NCBI GenBank assembly: GCA_022822265.1
Contig: JAJECA010000021.1
Span: 1-64,000 of the forward strand
Direction of reading: 5' to 3'
Source of the DNA: Acidimicrobiia bacterium
GTDB lineage: Bacteria; Actinomycetota; Acidimicrobiia; Acidimicrobiales; Bin134
DNA: 64,000 bases
Of this stretch, positions 59,883-64,000 are shown piece by piece. The notes beneath the pieces were generated by a model. That model was not told where the DNA came from and ran no database searches. It saw nothing but the letters and a program-made list of their open reading frames with translations. Both the position numbers and the translations under genes were made by a program. Every line of letters begins with the position of its first letter. Position 1 is the first letter of the stretch.

Positions 59883-62360
59883 TCAAACGATGATGATCTC
59901 TCCGGAATCATCGAGAGACGCGGTCGCGGTGGCACCATCGGCAAGGGTGCCGCTGAGCACTGCTTCGGCCAAGCGGTCGGCCAAGTCCCGCTGGATCACC
60001 CGCTTGAGGGGGCGGGCGCCAAAGGCCGGGTCGTAGCCATCACTGGCCAGCTTGAACCGCACTTCGTCTGCGACCACTAGGTGAATTCGGCGGTCAGACA
60101 GGCGCTCTGCCAAACGGTCGATCTGGAGGTCGACGATCTGGGCCAAGTGCTCGGGCTTCAACTCTCCAAACGTCACGATGTCGTCGATGCGGTTGACGAA
60201 CTCGGGGCGGAAGTACTCCTTGGGATCCACGGCCAGGTTGGACGTCATGATCAGCACTGCATTGGTGAAGTCCACCGTTCGCCCCTGTCCGTCGGTCAGG
60301 CGACCGTCATCCATGAGCTGCAAGAGCACGTTGAACACTTCTGAGTGGGCTTTCTCGATTTCGTCTAGCAGCACCACGGCATAGGGGCGCCGTCTCACCG
60401 CCTCGGTGAGCTGGCCGCCCTCGTCGAAGCCGACATACCCGGGCGGGGCGCCGATAAGGCGGGACACGCTGTGCTTCTCCATGTACTCCGACATGTCGAT
60501 GCGGACCATGGCCCGCTCGTCGTCGAACAGAAAATCGGCCAGAGTGCGGGCCAGCTCGGTCTTGCCCACCCCGGTGGGGCCGATGAACAGGAACGATCCG
60601 ATGGGCCGGTTCGGGTCGGACAGCCCGGCCCGGCTGCGGCGGATGGCCGAGGCCACCAGGTGCACCGGCTCGGTCTGGCCGATCACCCGCTGGCTCAGCA
60701 CCGATTCCAGGCGCAGCAGCTTGTCGGTCTCCCCCTCCATCAGGCGGGTGACCGGTACGCCAGTCCAGCGCGACACCACTGCGGCCACGTCTTCGGGGTC
60801 GACTTCCTCTTTCAACATCTGCCGGTCGGCCTGGAGCTCCACCAGCCGTCGATCGGCCTCCGCGATCTGGCGCTCCAGATCGGGCAACTTGCCGTAACGG
60901 ATCTCGGCGGCCCGCTCGAGGTCGGCTTCTCGCTCAAGGGCAGTGCTGAGGGCGTCGTGTTCTTCCTTCAGAGTTCTGATCTGGCCGATGGCTTCCTTCT
61001 CCGACTGCCAATGGGCTTGCATCCCGGCCAGCTCTTCGCGCAGATTGGCCAGCTCCTCTTCGAGGGCTTCCAGGCGCTCGGCCGACACGGCATCGGATTC
61101 CTTGGACAGCGCCACTTGCTCGATCTCTAGTTGGCGGATGCGGCGGTCCACCACGTCGATCTCGGTGGGCATGGAGTCGATCTCAATGCGGAGCATGGAG
61201 GCGGCCTCGTCCATCAGGTCGATGGCCTTGTCGGGCAGGAACCGCCCGGTCACGTATCGGTCGGAGAGAACGGCCGCCGACACCAGAGCGGCGTCTTGAA
61301 TGCGGACCCCGTGGTGGACTTCGTAGCGCTCTTTGAGCCCCCTCAATATGGCGATGGCGTCCTCCACCGACGGCTCGCCCACGTAAACCTGCTGGAAGCG
61401 GCGTTCTAAGGCGGCGTCCTTTTCGATGTGGGTGCGGAACTCGTCGAGCGTGGTGGCGCCGATCATGCGCAGCTCGCCCCGGGCCAGCATGGGCTTGATC
61501 ATGTTGCCGGCGTCCATGGCCCCCTCGGCCGCGCCCGCCCCCACGATGGTGTGCAGCTCGTCCATGAACGTGATCACCTCGCCCTCAGCGTCGGTGATCT
61601 CCTTCAAAACCGCTTTGAGCCGCTCTTCGAACTCCCCCCGGTACTTGGCCCCGGCCACCATGGCCGACATGTCGAGGGCCACCAGCCGCTTGTCCTTCAG
61701 CCCCTCGGGCACGTCGCCATCGGCGATACGCAGGGCCAGACCCTCCACGATGGCGGTCTTGCCCACGCCGGGCTCGCCGATCAGCACCGGATTGTTCTTG
61801 GTACGGCGGCTGAGCACCTGGATGGTGCGGCGAATCTCCTCGTCCCGACCGATCACCGGGTCGAGCTTGCCGTCGCGGGCCAGCACGGTGAGGTCTCGGC
61901 CGTACTTCTCCAGCGCCTGGTAGGAGTCCTCCGGCGTGGTGGACGTCACCCGGTGAGACCCTCGCACCTCGGCCAGAGCCTCCAGCAGCCGGTTGCGGCC
62001 CACCCCCACCCGGTCGGCCATGGCCAGCAGAAGGTGCTCGGTAGACAGGTACTCGTCGCCCAACTCGATGCGGGCGTCATCCGCGGTCTCCACGGTTTTG
62101 ACCAGGTCGCGGGAAGTACGCACCTCGGTGCCGTAGGCCGAGGGCAGTTGCCCCAGCGCCGACTCAAGCTGGGCCCGCAGATCGGGCAGCGCGACCCCGG
62201 TGCGCTGCAATACCGGCAGCACCACCCCATCGGCCTGGCCGATCAAGGCCAACAGCAAGTGATCAGGGGTCACCTCGGGGTGGCTCTTCGACTGAGCCAT
62301 GGCGGTGGCATCGTTGAAGGCCTCCCTGGTCTTCAACGTCCACCGGTTGGGGTCAAGCAT
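59883..62360 (-). CDS. clpB: ClpB disaggregase (Hsp104 family), slightly shortened
   Basis: 825 residues; ClpB usually has about 850-870. Domain order is normal: N-domain repeats (1-145), NBD1 with GEPGVGKTA and [10 protein letters not shown], coiled middle domain (about 390-510), NBD2 with [11 protein letters not shown] and [16 protein letters not shown], sensor/C-terminal [12 protein letters not shown]. Between TSN and RPEFVNR the usual about 25-residue helix is absent ([16 protein letters not shown]), which accounts for the short length. It rescues aggregated protein with DnaK. A HAIR-type operator lies 58 bp upstream. Confidence 0.95.
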   Translation of the reverse strand: MLDPNRWTLKTREAFNDATAMAQSKSHPEVTPDHLLLALIGQADGVVLPVLQRTGVALPDLRAQLESALGQLPSAYGTEVRTSRDLVKTVETADDARIELGDEYLSTEHLLLAMADRVGVGRNRLLEALAEVRGSHRVTSTTPEDSYQALEKYGRDLTVLARDGKLDPVIGRDEEIRRTIQVLSRRTKNNPVLIGEPGVGKTAIVEGLALRIADGDVPEGLKDKRLVALDMSAMVAGAKYRGEFEERLKAVLKEITDAEGEVITFMDELHTIVGAGAAEGAMDAGNMIKPMLARGELRMIGATTLDEFRTHIEKDAALERRFQQVYVGEPSVEDAIAILRGLKERYEVHHGVRIQDAALVSAAVLSDRYVTGRFLPDKAIDLMDEAASMLRIEIDSMPTEIDVVDRRIRQLEIEQVALSKESDAVSAERLEALEEELANLREELAGMQAHWQSEKEAIGQIRTLKEEHDALSTALEREADLERAAEIRYGKLPDLERQIAEADRRLVELQADRQMLKEEVDPEDVAAVVSRWTGVPVTRLMEGETDKLLRLESVLSQRVIGQTEPVHLVASAIRRSRAGLSDPNRPIGSFLFIGPTGVGKTELARTLADFLFDDERAMVRIDMSEYMEKHSVSRLIGAPPGYVGFDEGGQLTEAVRRRPYAVVLLDEIEKAHSEVFNVLLQLMDDGRLTDGQGRTVDFTNAVLIMTSNLAVDPKEYFRPEFVNRIDDIVTFGELKPEHLAQIVDLQIDRLAERLSDRRIHLVVADEVRFKLASDGYDPAFGARPLKRVIQRDLADRLAEAVLSGTLADGATATASLDDSGEIIIV

Positions 62361-62417
62361 CAGAATGCACCTCGTTTTGCCTTTATTTTCTATCTCCTCT
62401 ATGGATAACCGCCAGAA

Positions 62418-62438
62418 GTTGAGGGTATTCCACTCAAT
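62418..62438 (-). promoter_or_regulatory. HspR-type HAIR operator upstream of clpB
   Basis: Read toward clpB the site is ATTGAGT-GGAATAC-CCTCAAC. The HspR consensus CTTGAGT-N7-ACTCAAG is matched at 6 of 7 and 5 of 7 arm positions with exact spacing. It overlaps the last codon of the upstream MFS gene and is followed by GAGGTG and the clpB ATG. HspR repression of heat-shock genes in actinobacteria makes this the expected control. Confidence 0.75.
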
Positions 62439-63780
62439 TTTCCTTCTTGTGGGTCGCCATGCCTAACGACGCCAGTCCGGCCGCCCCGCAAACGATGGCC
62501 AAAACGGTGAAAAACAGGTCGTAGTCGTCCAAGTCGCCTCCCAGCATGGCCACACCGGCGGCCACTCCCACCGCACCTCCAATGCGGATGACGGTCTGCA
62601 CGGTGCCCGCGGCCAGCCCCAGCTGACCGGGGGGCACGCCAAAGGCGATTGCGCTGTTCACCCCGGGGAAAGCGGTGCCCACTCCGAATCCCATCAACAG
62701 CGCAGCCGGGAACCACACTGCCGCCCACTCCCTCTCCGCACCGGCGAACACCGCCACCCACAGACAGCCCAAGGCAATGCAGCCGGCCGCGGGAACCATC
62801 ACCACTCGGTGGCCGAACCGCTCCATGATCCGGCCGGTGGCGTAGCCCACCGTGCTGGACGCCGCAGTGAGCGGAGTGAGCAACAGTCCGGCTTCCAGGG
62901 TGCTGTACTCCCATGGCCCCCTGAGGAATTGCACCAGTGCTAGGAAGATGCCGAAGAACGCCACCCCCACCAGCACCGCCACTACCGCGGTGGACGCGAA
63001 CACCCGGCTTCGGAACAAAGCGAGATCGATAACCGGCGAGGGGTGCCGACCGCAGCGAACCAGGAATGCCGCCATTCCCACTACGGCCGCCGCGAACGCA
63101 CCGATAACCCGGGGATCGTCAGATCCCCACTCGTTGAACTGCACAATGCCCAGCACCAGTGCGCCCGTGCTGAGCCCGGCCACCACCACCCCGACCATGT
63201 CGGGCAGTTCGGCGTCTTCGTCCGCCGCTGATTCGGGGATCAGGCTCCGGCGGGCCAGCACCGCCACCCCCACCGGAGCAACCAGGAAGAATCCGGCCCG
63301 CCAGGAGGCGAACTCGATGGCCAGCGCCCCCAGCGTGGGGGCAAGAGAGGCCACCACCCCGGCCACTGTCGACCACACCCCCACCGCGATGGCCCGGCGC
63401 TGGGGTCCGAGGGTGGACATCACCAGGGCCAAGCCGGAGGTGATGAGGCTGGACCCGCCGAATGCCTGGTAGCACCGGGCCGCGATCATGGCCGGCACAT
63501 TGGGCGCCAGTCCCACCGCGGCTGAACCGGTTACGAAGATGGCGATGGCCCAAAGGAACACCCGCCGGTGGCCGATGCGGTCGGCCAGTCGCCCCGCTGG
63601 GATGAGCAGGGCCGCCACCATGATGTTGTATCCGCTGATCACCCAGGACACCTGGGTGGCCGGAGTGCCGCTGAAGGTGTCGATGATCTCCGGGTAGGCC
63701 ACGAACATCAGCGTCACGTCCAGGGAGCTGGCCGCCGAGGCCAGCGACACCAGCCACAACGCCTTCCACTCCCGGCTCAC
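62434..63780 (-). CDS. MFS transporter (14-TM, drug exporter-like)
   Basis: About 448 residues from a GTG at 63780 ([24 protein letters not shown]); upstream codons in the frame have no family similarity. MFS motifs: [15 protein letters not shown] (motif A), [23 protein letters not shown] (antiporter motif region) and repeated Gly-rich helices, about 14 in all. Probably a proton-linked exporter. Its 3' end contains the HAIR operator of clpB. Divergent from the BKACE gene, with an 86-bp gap. Confidence 0.85.
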   Translation of the reverse strand: MSREWKALWLVSLASAASSLDVTLMFVAYPEIIDTFSGTPATQVSWVISGYNIMVAALLIPAGRLADRIGHRRVFLWAIAIFVTGSAAVGLAPNVPAMIAARCYQAFGGSSLITSGLALVMSTLGPQRRAIAVGVWSTVAGVVASLAPTLGALAIEFASWRAGFFLVAPVGVAVLARRSLIPESAADEDAELPDMVGVVVAGLSTGALVLGIVQFNEWGSDDPRVIGAFAAAVVGMAAFLVRCGRHPSPVIDLALFRSRVFASTAVVAVLVGVAFFGIFLALVQFLRGPWEYSTLEAGLLLTPLTAASSTVGYATGRIMERFGHRVVMVPAAGCIALGCLWVAVFAGAEREWAAVWFPAALLMGFGVGTAFPGVNSAIAFGVPPGQLGLAAGTVQTVIRIGGAVGVAAGVAMLGGDLDDYDLFFTVLAIVCGAAGLASLGMATHKKEN

Positions 63781-63866
63781 GACCTCCACCCGGCCATTCG
63801 ATCGCCGCTGGGCAATCTGTTGGTGTCGCTGGCCTGCCCCACGACTCCCGACGGTACTCTCAGGCC

Positions 63867-64000
63867 ATGGACTCAACGCCGGTCATCATCGAAGTCGCCC
63901 TCAACGGCACCACCACCCGCGAGCGCAACCCCCACGTGCCCATCAGCCGGGAGGAGCTCATCGAGGAGGGCTTGGCCTGTATCGAGGCCGGGGCGACGAT
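63867..64000 (+). CDS. Beta-keto acid cleavage enzyme (BKACE/DUF849) family, N-terminus (partial)
   Basis: The ATG at 63867 gives MDSTPVIIEVALNGTTTRER, then NPHVPISREELIEEGLACIEAGA, running off the window. Strand IIEVALNG followed by R-x-x-x-x-P-x-V-P is the conserved start of 3-keto-5-aminohexanoate cleavage enzymes, which split beta-keto acids with acetyl-CoA using a zinc site. The metal residues lie beyond the edge. Substrate unknown. Confidence 0.75.
   Translation, partial: MDSTPVIIEVALNGTTTRERNPHVPISREELIEEGLACIEAGAT

Noticed and set aside
61428-62408. Open frame of 326 codons opposite clpB
   Set aside because: Composition (Gly, His, Gln) is that of a complementary shadow, and clpB motifs on the other strand are decisive.
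1-64000. tRNA, rRNA, CRISPR arrays, IS elements
   Set aside because: No cloverleaf with a TTCGA-type arm, no regularly spaced direct repeats and no transposase-like protein was recognised on either strand.

Overview
The window is high-GC DNA with dense, short-spaced genes and many GTG/TTG starts and 4-bp ATGA/GTGA overlaps. The gene content suggests an actinobacterium, most likely Acidimicrobiia-like: four luciferase-like (LLM, probably F420-dependent) oxidoreductases, two cytochromes P450, two TauD-type dioxygenases, CoA ligases, enoyl-CoA hydratases, an acyl-CoA dehydrogenase, a thiolase-like protein, a menaquinone operon and a HAIR-type operator before clpB. The taxonomic assignment is inference; no rRNA or tRNA gene was seen.

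Layout. 1-9.7 kb: catabolic genes (start of a CoxL-type molybdenum hydroxylase cut by the left edge, an isochorismatase-fold protein without its catalytic triad, cytochrome c/P450/SDR operon, TauD dioxygenase, alcohol dehydrogenase, enoyl-CoA hydratase, LLM oxidoreductase, thiolase-like protein). 9.7-16 kb: MsrA, a large secreted protein, a CoxL gene reduced to its two ends, and an EF-G paralogue. 16-29.3 kb: MFS/KARI-like operon, P450, SDR, a MarR-TauD pair with a perfect palindromic operator, duplicated small monooxygenase-fold genes, lipid/CoA enzymes, membrane proteins, an SMP-30 gene remnant and an LLM enzyme.

29.3-30.2 kb: a HEPN-type Abi gene bracketed by 47-bp inverted palindromic repeats, which looks like a small defence cassette. 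30.2-36.8 kb: an MFS gene, a lipoprotein and a tightly overlapped operon for menaquinone synthesis (HTH-like gene, MenF, MenD, MenH, MenC). 36.8-48.7 kb: a defence island. It holds a VapBC pair and a helicase (with DUF3883), DUF1156 methylase and DUF499 ATPase operon of the Hma (helicase-methylase-ATPase) type. The operon ends in an AT-rich gene for a TIR/deoxyribosyltransferase-like protein with an Ig-like tail, and it is divergent from an AT-rich ApeA-like HEPN gene. This combination, with host-like core genes and AT-rich putative effectors on both flanks, is the best candidate for a new composite system.

48.9-64 kb: return to host-like genes: LLM enzymes, a genuine formylglycine-generating enzyme (both catalytic Cys present), a frameshifted DUF445 gene, an AMP-forming ligase, GDPD, GNAT, histidine phosphatase, CMD-family protein, a cell-wall amidase with a duplicated Cys-containing module, ClpB with a HAIR operator, an MFS transporter and the start of a BKACE gene cut by the right edge.
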